A stretch of 64,000 nt of DNA from Rhodobacterales bacterium 32-67-9. GTDB taxonomy: Bacteria > Pseudomonadota > Alphaproteobacteria > Rhodobacterales > Rhodobacteraceae. Of this stretch, positions 18,501 through 27,692 are shown one piece after another. Location of the stretch: NCBI GenBank assembly GCA_002280515.1, contig NCEA01000008.1, positions 43,866 through 107,865 on the forward strand, in the 5' to 3' direction. Made by a program: the position numbers and the translations under genes. Numbering within the stretch: the stretch's first letter is position 1; every line of letters begins with the position of its first letter. The notes below the pieces were generated by a model. The model searched no databases. It was not told where the DNA came from and worked only from the letters and a program-made list of their open reading frames with translations.

Positions 18501-20017
18501 GGGTTGAGCCTGAGCGCCGATCCCGCCCGGCTGACGTTGCTGACCCGGTCGATGGGAACCGGCGCCCAGTCGGACACCGTGCCATCCGGCCAGATCACGC
18601 GGACATCTGCCTCGGTCGTGGACCCGAGGCCGAAATGCAACGGCCCGGCCTGACCCCCGGCGTGGCCGCCGCCGACGGTCACCTCGCGCGCCATGATCCC
18701 TCCGGCGGATCTCAGTTCCACCCAGGCGCCGACTGCGCGGGTGTTTCCTGTCATATGCGGCTCTATTCCGGCCCAATGACCGGTTTCCGGTGTCTGGTTC
18801 TGCCAGACCTCCATCGGTGCCCGTCGGTTGATCACTACGATGTCGAGCCGCCCGTCGCCGTCGAGATCGGCAAGGGCGGCGCCGCGCGACCGTTCGGTTG
18901 TGGCAATCCCCGCCACGTCGGCCTTTTCGACGAAGGTTCCGTCCGGCTGCTGCATCAGGAGGTTATTCGGATCGTGGATTGCATTCGACGGCATCTGGTC
19001 GACATTGCCCTTGGCGATGAAGAGATCGGCCAGCCCGTCATTGTCGATATCCCCGAATTCCGCGTGCCAGCCTGTCGAGGGCCGACCATCGTCGCCAAGG
19101 AAGGGGCGCTGGGCGTAGGTTCCGATCGAGAAGGGCGCGTTGACGAAGCCGGCGCCGGTGTTGAACTGCAGAAGCTGATCGCCCATCGAGGTCATCATCA
19201 CCTCCGGCAACCCGTCGCCGGTGATGTCCTGGCTGGCTATGCCCATGCCCCAGAGCGAGACATGCGGCCAGTCCTCGACCCGTTCGGCCAGCGGGTTCAG
19301 GCGGAACATCTGCTCATAACCGCCGCGCACGTAGTAGTGGCGGTCGTTCGAAACCCGTAGCCCCGGCTCTCCCTTCCGCTGCCAGTCGGTGATCAGCATC
19401 GACAGGGCGCAGTAGCCGGGGGCGATCACTTCTGCGGCGCCGTAGCCACGGCCGGTCGGGCGGAAGAGGTCGGAGGTATCGCAGGCCTCGAACGGCCCCT
19501 CGGGGTCGGCGCGGTCGACGTAGTGGCCGAAGGCGAGCGTCGGGAAATCCTGCCCGCGCTCCCATGTTGCGGAGAAGGCAGTGGTCCAGGCGTCGCGGGG
19601 ATGAAACCCCCAGTCGTCGGAGGCGTCGCGGAAGGCGCAATCCGGCCCGCCCCGCAACAAGAGGTCCGGCCCGACCCGCAGCACCGCGAGATCGAGCAGT
19701 CCGTCGCCGTCGATGTCGAGCGGGTAGGCCCCGGTGACATGGGTCAGCGGCGGCAGGGCGCCCTCGATAAAGTGGATCGGTGCGCCCGGCGCTTCGGTTG
19801 CGTTGACGAAAAGACGGGCGGGATTCTCGCCGCCGGCGGCGAACAGGTCGGGCCTGCGGTCACCATTGCAGTCGAAGGCCGCGACGCCGCCACCGACGAA
19901 ATGTTCCCAACCGCCGGCATAGACATGTGGGGCCGGCAACCCGTCCGCGCGATCGACAAATACCGGGTCTGCGCCGGCTGGATTCGCCAGAAATGCGAGA
20001 GCGATCACGGCCTTCAT
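18497..20017 (-). CDS. Secreted CRTAC1/FG-GAP repeat protein with ASPIC/UnbV C-terminus
   Basis: 506-residue exported protein. Signal peptide residues 1-16 (MKAVIALAFLANPAGA). Several FG-GAP/VCBS calcium-binding-type repeats are visible: DCNGDRRPDLF, DIDGDGLLDLA, DITGDGLPEVM, DIDNDGLADLF, DLDGDGRLDIV, consistent with a beta-propeller. The C-terminal part (GAWVELRSAGG, GGGHAGGQAGPLHFGLG, VIWPDG) is ASPIC/UnbV-like. The role is unknown in bacteria. The start lies in a 4-nt ATGA overlap with the end of the ROK regulator gene. Convergent with the di-haem peroxidase gene. Confidence 0.85.
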   Translation of the reverse strand: MKAVIALAFLANPAGADPVFVDRADGLPAPHVYAGGWEHFVGGGVAAFDCNGDRRPDLFAAGGENPARLFVNATEAPGAPIHFIEGALPPLTHVTGAYPLDIDGDGLLDLAVLRVGPDLLLRGGPDCAFRDASDDWGFHPRDAWTTAFSATWERGQDFPTLAFGHYVDRADPEGPFEACDTSDLFRPTGRGYGAAEVIAPGYCALSMLITDWQRKGEPGLRVSNDRHYYVRGGYEQMFRLNPLAERVEDWPHVSLWGMGIASQDITGDGLPEVMMTSMGDQLLQFNTGAGFVNAPFSIGTYAQRPFLGDDGRPSTGWHAEFGDIDNDGLADLFIAKGNVDQMPSNAIHDPNNLLMQQPDGTFVEKADVAGIATTERSRGAALADLDGDGRLDIVVINRRAPMEVWQNQTPETGHWAGIEPHMTGNTRAVGAWVELRSAGGIMAREVTVGGGHAGGQAGPLHFGLGSTTEADVRVIWPDGTVSDWAPVPIDRVSNVSRAGSALRLNP

Positions 20018-21300
20018 TGCGCCGCCATTTCGCGCGTGGTACCGAGGATTCCTTCCGTCACTTCCGACAGCGCAAGGGCGGCCGCGCCATGCGCCCAGAG
20101 AAGATCGCCCCAGGCGTGGATCTCGATCTTCGGTACCGGTCGGCCAGTGTTGAGCGCAAGGGCCTTGATCTCGGCCAGCGTCTCGTTTGCGTAGAGATAA
20201 TCGTAGCGCATCCGCTCGCCCGACAGGATGATAAGTTCGGGGTCGAAGAGGTTGACGACATTGGCAAGGCCCAGCGCCAGATAGCGCCCGGCGCGGTGAA
20301 AGATCGACCGTGCAGCCGAATTGCCGGCCTTGGCGTGGTCGAAAAGACTTTCCAGGAGGACATTCACAGACTGCGTCTCGCGGCTGGTCCAATTGAGCGC
20401 GGTCGTCGCCTCGCGCACCAGCGCGTAATCGGCGACATAAGCCTCAAGGCAGCCACGCTGGCCGCAGCGGCATAGCGCGCCATCGAGCTGCACCTTGGTA
20501 TGGCCAAGCTCCATCCCCAACCCCTGCGCACCGCGAAAGATCCGGTGGTTGAGGACAAAGCCCATGCCGACGCCGTGCTCGATGGTGACGACGGCGAAGT
20601 CCGACAGGCCGCGCCCGGCGCCGAACCAGAGTTCCGCCAGGGTGACCAGGTTGGCATCGTTGTCGATATGGACCGGAGCCCCCAGCCGCTCGGACGCGAC
20701 GGCGGCCAGCGGCGCATGTCGGGACGAAAGAACCGGCGACCAGTGGACGATGCCGCTCAGGGAATCGACAAATCCCGGGACGCCGAGGCCGATGGCGCTC
20801 AATTGCGCCACCGTGATGCCGGCCTTGGCACAAACGCTTTCGACCAGCGCCTGTGTCGCGCCGACCAATCCCGCCAACTCCATTGCCCCGGGGGTGCGCG
20901 GAATGGCCTCGTCGGCAACGAGGTTACCGGCGAAATCCACGATCACCGCGGTATGTTCGCGGTCCGACAGCTTGATCCCCGCGACCAGCTGCGCATCCGC
21001 CCGAACCCCGAGCGCGACAGCGGGGCGGCCGCGCCCGGTATCGGCGATGTCGCGCTGGGCGGAAACCTCGACCAGCAGGCCCATCTCGATCAGCTCGGAG
21101 GTGAGCGTGGTGACGGAGGCGGGACTCACCCCCAACTCTTTCGCGACCTGCACCCGCGGCATCGTTCCGGCAGCCCGCACGCGTTCGAATATCTGCTGGC
21201 GCAGCGGTCGCGACGCTTCCGAGAGCGACGGAATCAACGGACCGCAGCCGCGTGATGCTGCGCCCATTCGCTGTATGTTGCCCCGTCGCCGATCGTTCAT
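20014..21300 (-). CDS. xylR: ROK family transcriptional regulator (XylR type)
   Basis: 428-residue ROK repressor: N-terminal winged helix-turn-helix at about residues 35-85 (VQVAKELGVSPASVTTLTSELIEMGLL) and a sugar-kinase-like ROK domain with the zinc motif CRCGQRGCLE and the hydrophobic loop GVPGFVDS. It is divergent from xylF, so it most likely represses the xyl operon and responds to xylose or a related sugar. The name is by position and domain. The ATG lies inside an inverted repeat that could be its own operator. Coupled to the downstream secreted FG-GAP gene. Confidence 0.85.
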   Translation of the reverse strand: MNDRRRGNIQRMGAASRGCGPLIPSLSEASRPLRQQIFERVRAAGTMPRVQVAKELGVSPASVTTLTSELIEMGLLVEVSAQRDIADTGRGRPAVALGVRADAQLVAGIKLSDREHTAVIVDFAGNLVADEAIPRTPGAMELAGLVGATQALVESVCAKAGITVAQLSAIGLGVPGFVDSLSGIVHWSPVLSSRHAPLAAVASERLGAPVHIDNDANLVTLAELWFGAGRGLSDFAVVTIEHGVGMGFVLNHRIFRGAQGLGMELGHTKVQLDGALCRCGQRGCLEAYVADYALVREATTALNWTSRETQSVNVLLESLFDHAKAGNSAARSIFHRAGRYLALGLANVVNLFDPELIILSGERMRYDYLYANETLAEIKALALNTGRPVPKIEIHAWGDLLWAHGAAALALSEVTEGILGTTREMAAQ

Positions 21301-21324
21301 TATTTAGCCAGCCAAACAAATAAT
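21299..21324. promoter_or_regulatory. Inverted repeat over the ROK regulator start, candidate operator
   Basis: ATTATTT (21299-21305) and AAATAAT (21318-21324) form a 7-bp inverted repeat with a 12-bp spacer that covers the start codon of the ROK gene in the divergent xylR-xylF region. ROK/XylR operators are AT-rich palindromes containing A and T runs, which fits. The region up to 21508 also has a TTGACA (21421-21426) without a convincing -10 at 17 bp. Confidence 0.4.
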
Positions 21325-21508
21325 ACCGCAAAATCTTGCATTTCAGCTTGGTCATGCATCTCTGTATGCCAATTTTCGCAAGTTTCTTGCGCTTTGCCAG
21401 TCTGGTCCGGTCTTTTTAATTTGACAAGCGAATTTATTATCGGCAGCTTTGAAACAGTTCGGCGAATCCGCCGATCCGGGCTCAACGGCCCACTAACGGG
21501 AGGAACAC

Positions 21509-22528
21509 ATGAACAAGTCCATTCTGGCGGCCGTCGCGCTGGCGGCCGGCTTCGCATCGACCGCGGCATGGTCGCAGACCGTCGGCGTCAGCTGGTCCAA
21601 CTTCCAGGAAGAGCGCTGGAAAACCGACGAGGCGGCGATGAAGGCCGCGCTCGAAGCGGCCGGCGCCACCTATATCTCGTCCGACGCGCAGAACTCCGCC
21701 GCAAAGCAGCTGACCGATGTCGAGGCGTTGATCGCCCAGGGCGCCGAGGCGCTGGTGATCCTGTCGGTCGACAAGGACGCGATCGGGCCGGCGATCGACA
21801 AGGCCGCCGCAGAGGGCATTCCGGTTGTCGGCTATGACCGCCTGATCGAAGACGATCGCGCCTTCTACCTGACGTTCGACAACAAGGGTGTCGGCCGGAT
21901 CATCGCCGAAACCGTGAAGGCGGCGCAGCCCGAGGGCAACTATGCCATCATCAAGGGCGACAAGGGTGATCCGAACGCGGCCTTCCTGCTGGAAGGCATG
22001 ATGGAAGTGATCGGCGCCGACGTTGATGCCGGCAAGATCAAGATCGTCGGTGAAAGCTTCACCGATGGCTGGAAGCCGGACAATGCCCAGAAGAACATGG
22101 AGCAGATCCTGACCGCCGCCAACAACGAGGTGGACGCGGTACTGGCCGAGAACGACGGCATGGCTGGCGGCGTCATCGCGGCGCTTTCGGCGCAGGGCCT
22201 CAACGTTCCGGTCGGCGGACAGGACGGCGACCTTGCGGCGCTGAACCGCGTGGCGCGCGGAACCCAGACCGTTTCGGTCTGGAAGGACTCGCGCCAGCTT
22301 GGCAAGGCGGCAGCCGACATCGCTGTTGCCCTCGCGGGCGGCACCGCCATGGATGCCGTCGACGGGGCGGTCAAATGGTCGGGCGGCGAGAAGGGTGTCG
22401 AGATGAACGCGATCTTCCTCGCGCCGACGCCGGTGACCAAGGACAACCTGAACGTCGCGATCGACGCGGGCCACATCTCGAAAGAGCAGGCTTGCGAAGG
22501 CGCGATGGACGGCGTGGCCGGCTGCTGA
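21509..22528 (+). CDS. xylF: D-xylose ABC transporter, periplasmic binding protein XylF
   Basis: 339-residue periplasmic sugar receptor (Peripla_BP_4/LacI-like fold). Signal peptide residues 1-22 (cut after AAWS). The mature protein starts TVGVSWSNFQEERWKTDEAAM, near-diagnostic for XylF, and carries LSVDKDAIGPAIDKA, PVVGYDRLI and the C-terminal PTPVTKDNLN. It binds xylose for the XylGH importer. A TTCG hairpin terminator follows directly, so xylF should be transcribed in excess of the downstream genes. Confidence 0.95.
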   Translation: MNKSILAAVALAAGFASTAAWSQTVGVSWSNFQEERWKTDEAAMKAALEAAGATYISSDAQNSAAKQLTDVEALIAQGAEALVILSVDKDAIGPAIDKAAAEGIPVVGYDRLIEDDRAFYLTFDNKGVGRIIAETVKAAQPEGNYAIIKGDKGDPNAAFLLEGMMEVIGADVDAGKIKIVGESFTDGWKPDNAQKNMEQILTAANNEVDAVLAENDGMAGGVIAALSAQGLNVPVGGQDGDLAALNRVARGTQTVSVWKDSRQLGKAAADIAVALAGGTAMDAVDGAVKWSGGEKGVEMNAIFLAPTPVTKDNLNVAIDAGHISKEQACEGAMDGVAGC

Positions 22529-22542
22529 TCCGAGGCTTTGAG

Positions 22543-22568
22543 CCCGGCGCCTTCGGGCGCCGGGTTTT
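22543..22568 (+). terminator. TTCG-loop intrinsic terminator/attenuator after xylF
   Basis: Perfect 9-bp stem CCCGGCGCC / GGCGCCGGG closing a TTCG tetraloop, followed by TTTT. It lies inside the operon between xylF and xylH, where partial termination would give the usual excess of binding protein over membrane components. Confidence 0.8.
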
Positions 22569-22688
22569 CCCGTCGTGGGCCGGGGCCGATCCGACGGCCC
22601 GCGTCACCCCCGAGCGCCGCAACCGATGCCAAACTTGTCGTCGCGGCGTCGGTTCCCCGCATCCCCATGCCTGCAGATGGATGAGGAC

Positions 22689-23993
22689 ATGACCCAATCA
22701 ACAACATCCGATAAGGCCGGCGCGTCCGGCGCGGCGTCGCCGCACGAAGGCCCGGTGACCCGGTTCCTCCGCGCGACCGAACTGGATACCCGTCTCATCG
22801 GCATGATCGGTGCGCTGCTGCTGATCTGGATCGGCTTTCACGCCTACGGCTATTTCGTCAACGGGTTCGGCGCGTTCCTGACGCCGCGCAACCTGTGGAA
22901 CCTGTCGGTGCAGACCTCCTCGATCGGGATCATGGCGACCGGCATGGTTCTTGTCATCGTGACCCGGCACATCGACCTCTCGGTCGGCTCGATCCTCGGG
23001 TTCTGTGCCATCGTCATGGGCATGATGCAGGTCTATGTGCTGCCGAAATACCTTGGCCTCGGCCATCCGCTGATTTGGATCATCGCTGTCCTCAGCGGCC
23101 TGGCCATCGGCACGCTGGTCGGCGCGTTTCATGGCTGGCTGATCGCCTATCGCGGCCTTCTGGTCTGGCGCGGCGCCGCCTTCCTCGTAGCGCGGGGCGA
23201 GACGATTTCTCCGGTCGATTCCACCTTCGCGCTGCTGGGCGGCGGACCCTATGGCGCGGTTGGGGCGACCGGCAGCTGGATCGTCGGGCTGCTGGCCTGC
23301 GCCGGCATCGTCTTCATGATCTTTCACGGCCGGTCGCAGCGGCGCAAGTTCGAGTTCCCGCTGCGCCCGGTGTGGGCCGAGGTCTTCCTCGGTATCGTCG
23401 GCTGTGGGATCGTGATCGGCGCGGTCCTCCTGGTGAACGCCTATCCCTGGCCGAAGGGCATCGTGAAGCAATACGCCGAGCGCAATGCGATCGACATTCC
23501 CGAAGGCGGGCTCTTCATCAGCCACGGCTTCGCGATCCCGGTGCTGATCCTGATCGGCGTCGGCATCGTCATGACCTTCCTCATGACGCGAACCCGCTTT
23601 GGCCGCTACGTGTTCGCCATCGGCGGCAATCCCGAAGCAGCAGAGTTGGCCGGCATCAATACCCGCTGGATGACCGTGAAGATCTTCGCGCTCATGGGGT
23701 TCCTGACCGGCCTTTCCTCGGTCGTCGCCTCGGCGCGTCTGAACTCCGCCACGAACGCGCTCGGCACGCTCGACGAGCTTTACGTCATCGCGTCGGCGGT
23801 GATCGGCGGCACCTCGCTCGGCGGCGGGATCGGCACGATCTACGGCGCGATCATCGGCGCCCTGGTGATGCAGAGCCTTCAAACCGGGATGGTGCTGATC
23901 GGTTTTGATGCGGCGATCCAGCAGGTTGTCGTGGGCTCGGTTCTCGTCCTCGCCGTCTATCTCGACAAACTCTATCGCAGCACATCGAAGTGA
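22689..23993 (+). CDS. xylH: D-xylose ABC transporter, permease XylH
   Basis: 434-residue inner-membrane permease of the BPD_transp_2 (sugar) family with about 10 or more hydrophobic segments. Motifs are [20 protein letters not shown] (residues 98-117) and [15 protein letters not shown] near 312-326, typical of XylH. It is longer than RbsC-type permeases because of an insert around residues 150-255, normal for XylH. Start uncertain: ATG 22689 has GAGG only 2 nt away, while ATG 22677 (four codons earlier) lacks a clear site. Confidence 0.92.
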   Translation: MTQSTTSDKAGASGAASPHEGPVTRFLRATELDTRLIGMIGALLLIWIGFHAYGYFVNGFGAFLTPRNLWNLSVQTSSIGIMATGMVLVIVTRHIDLSVGSILGFCAIVMGMMQVYVLPKYLGLGHPLIWIIAVLSGLAIGTLVGAFHGWLIAYRGLLVWRGAAFLVARGETISPVDSTFALLGGGPYGAVGATGSWIVGLLACAGIVFMIFHGRSQRRKFEFPLRPVWAEVFLGIVGCGIVIGAVLLVNAYPWPKGIVKQYAERNAIDIPEGGLFISHGFAIPVLILIGVGIVMTFLMTRTRFGRYVFAIGGNPEAAELAGINTRWMTVKIFALMGFLTGLSSVVASARLNSATNALGTLDELYVIASAVIGGTSLGGGIGTIYGAIIGALVMQSLQTGMVLIGFDAAIQQVVVGSVLVLAVYLDKLYRSTSK

Positions 23994-24003
23994 GGGCAAA
24001 GAC

Positions 24004-24762
24004 ATGACAGATCGTGGAACACCCCTCGTCGAGATGCGGGACATCTCCATCGCTTTCGGCGGCATCAAGGCGGTCGATCACGTCACGATCGACCTTTTTC
24101 CCGGAGAGGTTGTCGGCCTTCTCGGCCATAACGGCGCCGGCAAATCGACGCTGATCAAGTGCCTCTCGGGCGCTTATCACGCCGACGCGGGCGACATCTT
24201 CATCAACGGCGAAAAAGCGGTCATCGCCAATCCGCGCGACGCACGCGACTATAATATCGAGACGATCTACCAGACGCTGGCGCTGGCCGACAATCTCGAT
24301 GCCGCCTCGAACCTGTTTTTGGGGCGAGAGCTGGTCACCCCGATGGGTCTCGTCGATGACGTGCGGATGGAGGCCGAGGCGCGCAAGATCATGGCCCGGC
24401 TCAACCCCAATTTCCGCAAGTTCAAGGTGCCAGTCTCGGCACTTTCCGGCGGTCAGCGCCAGTCGGTCGCCATTGCCCGCGCGGTCTATTTCAATGCGCG
24501 GATCCTGATCATGGACGAACCCACCGCCGCGCTTGGCCCGCATGAGACCCAGATGGTCGCGGAGCTGATCGAAGAGCTGAAGCGCCAGGGCCTCGGCATT
24601 TTCCTGATCGAGCATGACATCCACAACGTGATGAAGCTCTGCGATCGGGCAAGCGTGATGAAGAACGGTCAGCTTGTCGGAACGGTGAACGTGAACGAGG
24701 TGACCGACGATGACATCCTCGGCATGATCATCCTTGGCAAGACGCCGGAAAAGGTGGCCTGA
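24004..24762 (+). CDS. xylG: D-xylose ABC transporter, single-domain ATPase XylG
   Basis: 252-residue ATPase energising XylFH. Walker [10 protein letters not shown] (residues 41-49), signature ALSGGQRQ (146-153), Walker B ILIMDEP (167-173) and switch His in IEHDIH are all present. It holds one nucleotide-binding domain, whereas E. coli XylG has two fused domains of about 510 residues. Two copies presumably assemble as a homodimer; this short form is familiar in alphaproteobacteria. Start chosen at MTDRGTP with GAGGGCAAAG upstream. One nt separates its stop from xylB. Confidence 0.9.
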   Translation: MTDRGTPLVEMRDISIAFGGIKAVDHVTIDLFPGEVVGLLGHNGAGKSTLIKCLSGAYHADAGDIFINGEKAVIANPRDARDYNIETIYQTLALADNLDAASNLFLGRELVTPMGLVDDVRMEAEARKIMARLNPNFRKFKVPVSALSGGQRQSVAIARAVYFNARILIMDEPTAALGPHETQMVAELIEELKRQGLGIFLIEHDIHNVMKLCDRASVMKNGQLVGTVNVNEVTDDDILGMIILGKTPEKVA

Positions 24763-24763
24763 A

Positions 24764-26200
24764 ATGTACCTCGGGCTCGACCTTGGCACCTCTGGCCTGA
24801 AGGGTGTTCTGATCGACGACGATCAGCGCGTCGTGGCGGAGGCGACGGCGCCGCTGTCGGTGTCGCGGCCCGAGGATGGCTGGTCGGAGCAATTCCCCGC
24901 TGACTGGATCGCGGCGGCGGAGGCGGTGATCGGCGGGTTGCCCGTTGCGGGACGGGCGGCGATCAAGGGTATCGGCCTTTCGGGCCAGATGCACGGCGCA
25001 ACCCTGCTTGACACCTCCGACAACGTGCTGCGTCCGTGCATCCTCTGGAACGACACCCGATCGCATCTGGAGGCGGCAGAGCTTGACGCCAATCCGCGTT
25101 TTCGCGCCATCACCGGCAATATCGTCTTTCCGGGCTTTACCGCGCCAAAGCTCGTCTGGCTAAAGCGCCATGAACCGCAGGTCTTCGGACGCGTCGCGAA
25201 GGTGCTTTTGCCGAAAGACTACCTGCGGCTCTGGCTGACTGGCGAGCATGTGGCGGAAATGTCGGACGCGGCAGGAACAAGTTGGTTCGATACCGGGCGC
25301 CGCGCGTGGTCGGAAGAGCTTCTGGCGGCGACGGGGATGGGGCCCGGCACGATGCCGCGCCTTGTCGAGGGGTCAGAGGTTTCAGGACTGCTCCGGCCCG
25401 AGATCGCCGGACGCTTCGGGATTCCCGCGTCGGCCGTCGTCGCGGGCGGCGCCGGCGACAACGCGGCCGCCGGGATCGGGGTCGGCGTGGTGTCGGCCGG
25501 GCAGGCCTTCGTTTCGCTCGGCACCTCGGGCGTCCTCTTCGCCGCGAATGACGGCTATCGGCCCGATCCGGCGACGGCGGTCCACACCTTCTGCCACGCG
25601 CTGCCCGGCAAATGGCACCAGATGGGCGTGATCCTTGCCGCGACCGACGCGCTCAACTGGTTTGCCGGCATCGCCGGGACAGGGGCGGGCGCGCTGACCG
25701 AGGACCTCGGCCCGCTTCGCGCGCCCGGAAAGACCCGTTTCCTGCCCTATCTCGGGGGCGAGCGCACGCCGCTCAACGATGCCGCGATCCGTGGCGCCTT
25801 CATCGGGCTCGAACACGCGACCGACCGGCAGGCGGCGACCCGTGCCGTCCTTGAAGGCGTCGCCTTTGCGATCCGCGATTGCCGCGATGCTCTGGCTGCG
25901 ACCGGAACGCGGATTGACCGGCTTCTTGCTGTCGGCGGCGGATCGAAATCCGCCTACTGGCTTTCGGCCATCGCGACAGCTCTCGGCACACCGGTCTCGG
26001 TTCCTGTCGCCGGCGATTTCGGCGGCGCCTTCGGGGCCGCGCGCCTCGGCCTGATGGCCGCGACCGGCGCGGGGGCCGAGATTGCCACGCCCCCCGCCAT
26101 CGCACAAACCTTTACACCGGATCCGACGCTGACGGCGGCCTTCGACGATGGCCACGCCCGGTTTCGCGCCGCCCAAACCGCCATCAAGGGACTGACATGA
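24764..26200 (+). CDS. xylB: Xylulokinase
   Basis: 478-residue FGGY-family kinase phosphorylating D-xylulose to xylulose 5-phosphate. N-terminal phosphate motif [15 protein letters not shown] (residues 4-18), substrate-side GLSGQMHG near 76-83, and the C-terminal ATP motif GGGSKSAYW. Length is normal. The stop overlaps the xylA start by ATGA. It remains apparently intact although its usual substrate source, XylA, is broken in this sequence. Confidence 0.94.
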   Translation: MYLGLDLGTSGLKGVLIDDDQRVVAEATAPLSVSRPEDGWSEQFPADWIAAAEAVIGGLPVAGRAAIKGIGLSGQMHGATLLDTSDNVLRPCILWNDTRSHLEAAELDANPRFRAITGNIVFPGFTAPKLVWLKRHEPQVFGRVAKVLLPKDYLRLWLTGEHVAEMSDAAGTSWFDTGRRAWSEELLAATGMGPGTMPRLVEGSEVSGLLRPEIAGRFGIPASAVVAGGAGDNAAAGIGVGVVSAGQAFVSLGTSGVLFAANDGYRPDPATAVHTFCHALPGKWHQMGVILAATDALNWFAGIAGTGAGALTEDLGPLRAPGKTRFLPYLGGERTPLNDAAIRGAFIGLEHATDRQAATRAVLEGVAFAIRDCRDALAATGTRIDRLLAVGGGSKSAYWLSAIATALGTPVSVPVAGDFGGAFGAARLGLMAATGAGAEIATPPAIAQTFTPDPTLTAAFDDGHARFRAAQTAIKGLT

Positions 26201-27410
26201 CCGACTTCTTCAAAGGCATTCCGCAACTTCGTTACGAAGGGCCGCAGAGCAGCAACGACTTCGCCTTCCGCCACTACAATCCCGACGAGGTCGTGATGGG
26301 CAAGCGGATGCAGGATCACCTCCGCTTTGCCGTTGCCTACTGGCACAGCTTCGCCTGGCCCGGTGGCGACCCCTTCGGCGGCCAGACGTTCGACCGGCCG
26401 TGGTTCGGCGACACGATGGCGCTGGCGAAACTGAAGGCCGATGTGGCGTTCGAGATGTTCGACATCCTCAACGTGCCCTTCTTCTGCTTCCACGATGCCG
26501 ATATCCGGCCCGAGGGCGCGAGTTTCGCGGAAAGCCTGAAGAACCTCGAAGGCATCGTCGACCACCTTGGGGCCAAGATGGAAACGCACCGCACCCGGCT
26601 TCTCTGGGGCACCGCGAACCTCTTCTCGCACCGCCGCTTCATGTCCGGCGCGGCCACCAACCCCGACCCGGACGTCTTTGCCTGGTCGGCGGCGACGGTG
26701 AAGGCCTGCATGGACGCGACACAAAAACTCGGCGGGCAGAACTACGTCCTTTGGGGCGGGCGCGAAGGGTATGAAACGCTGCTCAACACCGATCTCGGGC
26801 GCGAGGCCGAACAGGCCGGCCGCTTCCTTCAGATGGTTGTCGACTACAAGCACAAGATTGGCTTCAAAGGCGGCTGGAGAACGAGGTCAAGCTGAACATC
26901 GAACAGGGCCACGCGATCCTTGCCGGCCATTCCTTCGAACACGAGCTGGCGCTGGCCGCCTCGCTCGGGCTTTTCGGGTCGATCGACATGAACCGGAACG
27001 ACTATCAATCCGGCTGGGATACCGACCAGTTCCCCGACAACGTGCCGGAAATGGCGCGGGCCTATTACGAGGTCATCCGGGCGGGCGGCTTCACCACGGG
27101 CGGCACCAACTTCGATGCCAAGCTACGGCGCCAGTCGCTCGACCCCGAGGATCTGATCCTCGCCCATGCCGGCGCGATGGATATCTGCGCCCGCGCCTTC
27201 AAGGCGGCCGCTGCGCTGATAGAGGACGGAGCGCTGGAACGGGCGCGGGCGGAGCGTTACGCGGGCTGGGACGAGCCGCAAAATGCCGCGATGCTGACAT
27301 CTGGAACGCTCGAGTCGATCTCGGCCCGGGTGCTGGCCTCCGGCCTTGATCCACAGCCGAGGTCGGGTCGTCAGGAACGGCTGGAAAACCTTTGGGGTCG
27401 CTTCGTCTGA
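26197..27410 (+). pseudogene. xylA: Xylose isomerase, disrupted by an internal deletion and frameshift
   Basis: Class II xylose isomerase in two frames. Residues 1-225 (to 26871, HKIGFKG) and a downstream part from 26874 ([16 protein letters not shown]) to the stop at 27410 both match XylA closely. The segment normally joining them, about 31 residues in E. coli XylA starting LLIEPKPQEPTKHQYDYD, is absent. Only 2 nt remain in its place, a net loss of about 91 nt that also shifts frame, so translation stops at 26893-26895 after 232 residues. The lost part carries the metal ligand Glu and catalytic Lys (E232, K234 in E. coli). First-half FHDAD and second-half DMNRND/DTDQF sites remain. No plausible way to make active enzyme is visible; an assembly error is the main alternative. 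Confidence 0.9.
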
Positions 27411-27441
27411 GTGCGAATCGGATTTCGCAGCCAAATGTCCG

Positions 27442-27476
27442 ACCGGGCCGCGCCCTTCGTGGCCCGGTGATTTTTT
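27442..27476 (+). terminator. Intrinsic terminator after the xyl operon
   Basis: ACCGGGCC (27442-27449) pairs with GGCCCGGT (27461-27468) around an 11-nt loop, followed by GA and six T. It is placed 32 nt beyond the xylA stop. The rest of the gap to 27692 is relatively AT-rich and probably holds the promoter of the sugar transferase. Confidence 0.85.
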
Positions 27477-27601
27477 ACGCATGTTTCTGGCGGTTTAGGC
27501 TCCTGGTGCTGAAAAGCGGCATTTCTTCACCGATTCCGGATTCGACGCCGGCATTAATCCGCCGCTTTTTCGCAATCGCGGCTCGTCGGAAGAAATTTTG
27601 C

Positions 27602-27616
27602 TTAACGAATCCGTAA
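27602..27616. promoter_or_regulatory. CtrA-like site upstream of the sugar transferase
   Basis: TTAA-cgaatcc-GTAA matches the CtrA box TTAA-N7-TTAA except for one base. It lies about 77 nt upstream of the sugar transferase start. A single one-mismatch 8-base motif in AT-rich DNA has a high chance rate, so this is only a candidate. Confidence 0.25.
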
Positions 27617-27692
27617 CAATTCAACTCATAGTTTAGCCAATGTCGCCGGAGAGTGGGGGTTTTCCGGATCGGTCTGGCAAGGAGAATCCGGC

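Noticed and set aside
17106-18776. 556-residue minus-strand reading opposite the di-haem peroxidase
   Set aside because: The plus strand has a signal peptide and two CxxCH motifs; the minus reading has neither a family nor normal composition.
22698-24068. 456-residue minus-strand reading opposite xylH
   Set aside because: His/Asp/Arg-rich shadow of a multi-spanning permease.
26869-26876. Mobile-element insertion or excision scar as the cause of the xylA lesion
   Set aside because: No target-site duplication, inverted repeats or foreign sequence at the join; a simple deletion explains it.
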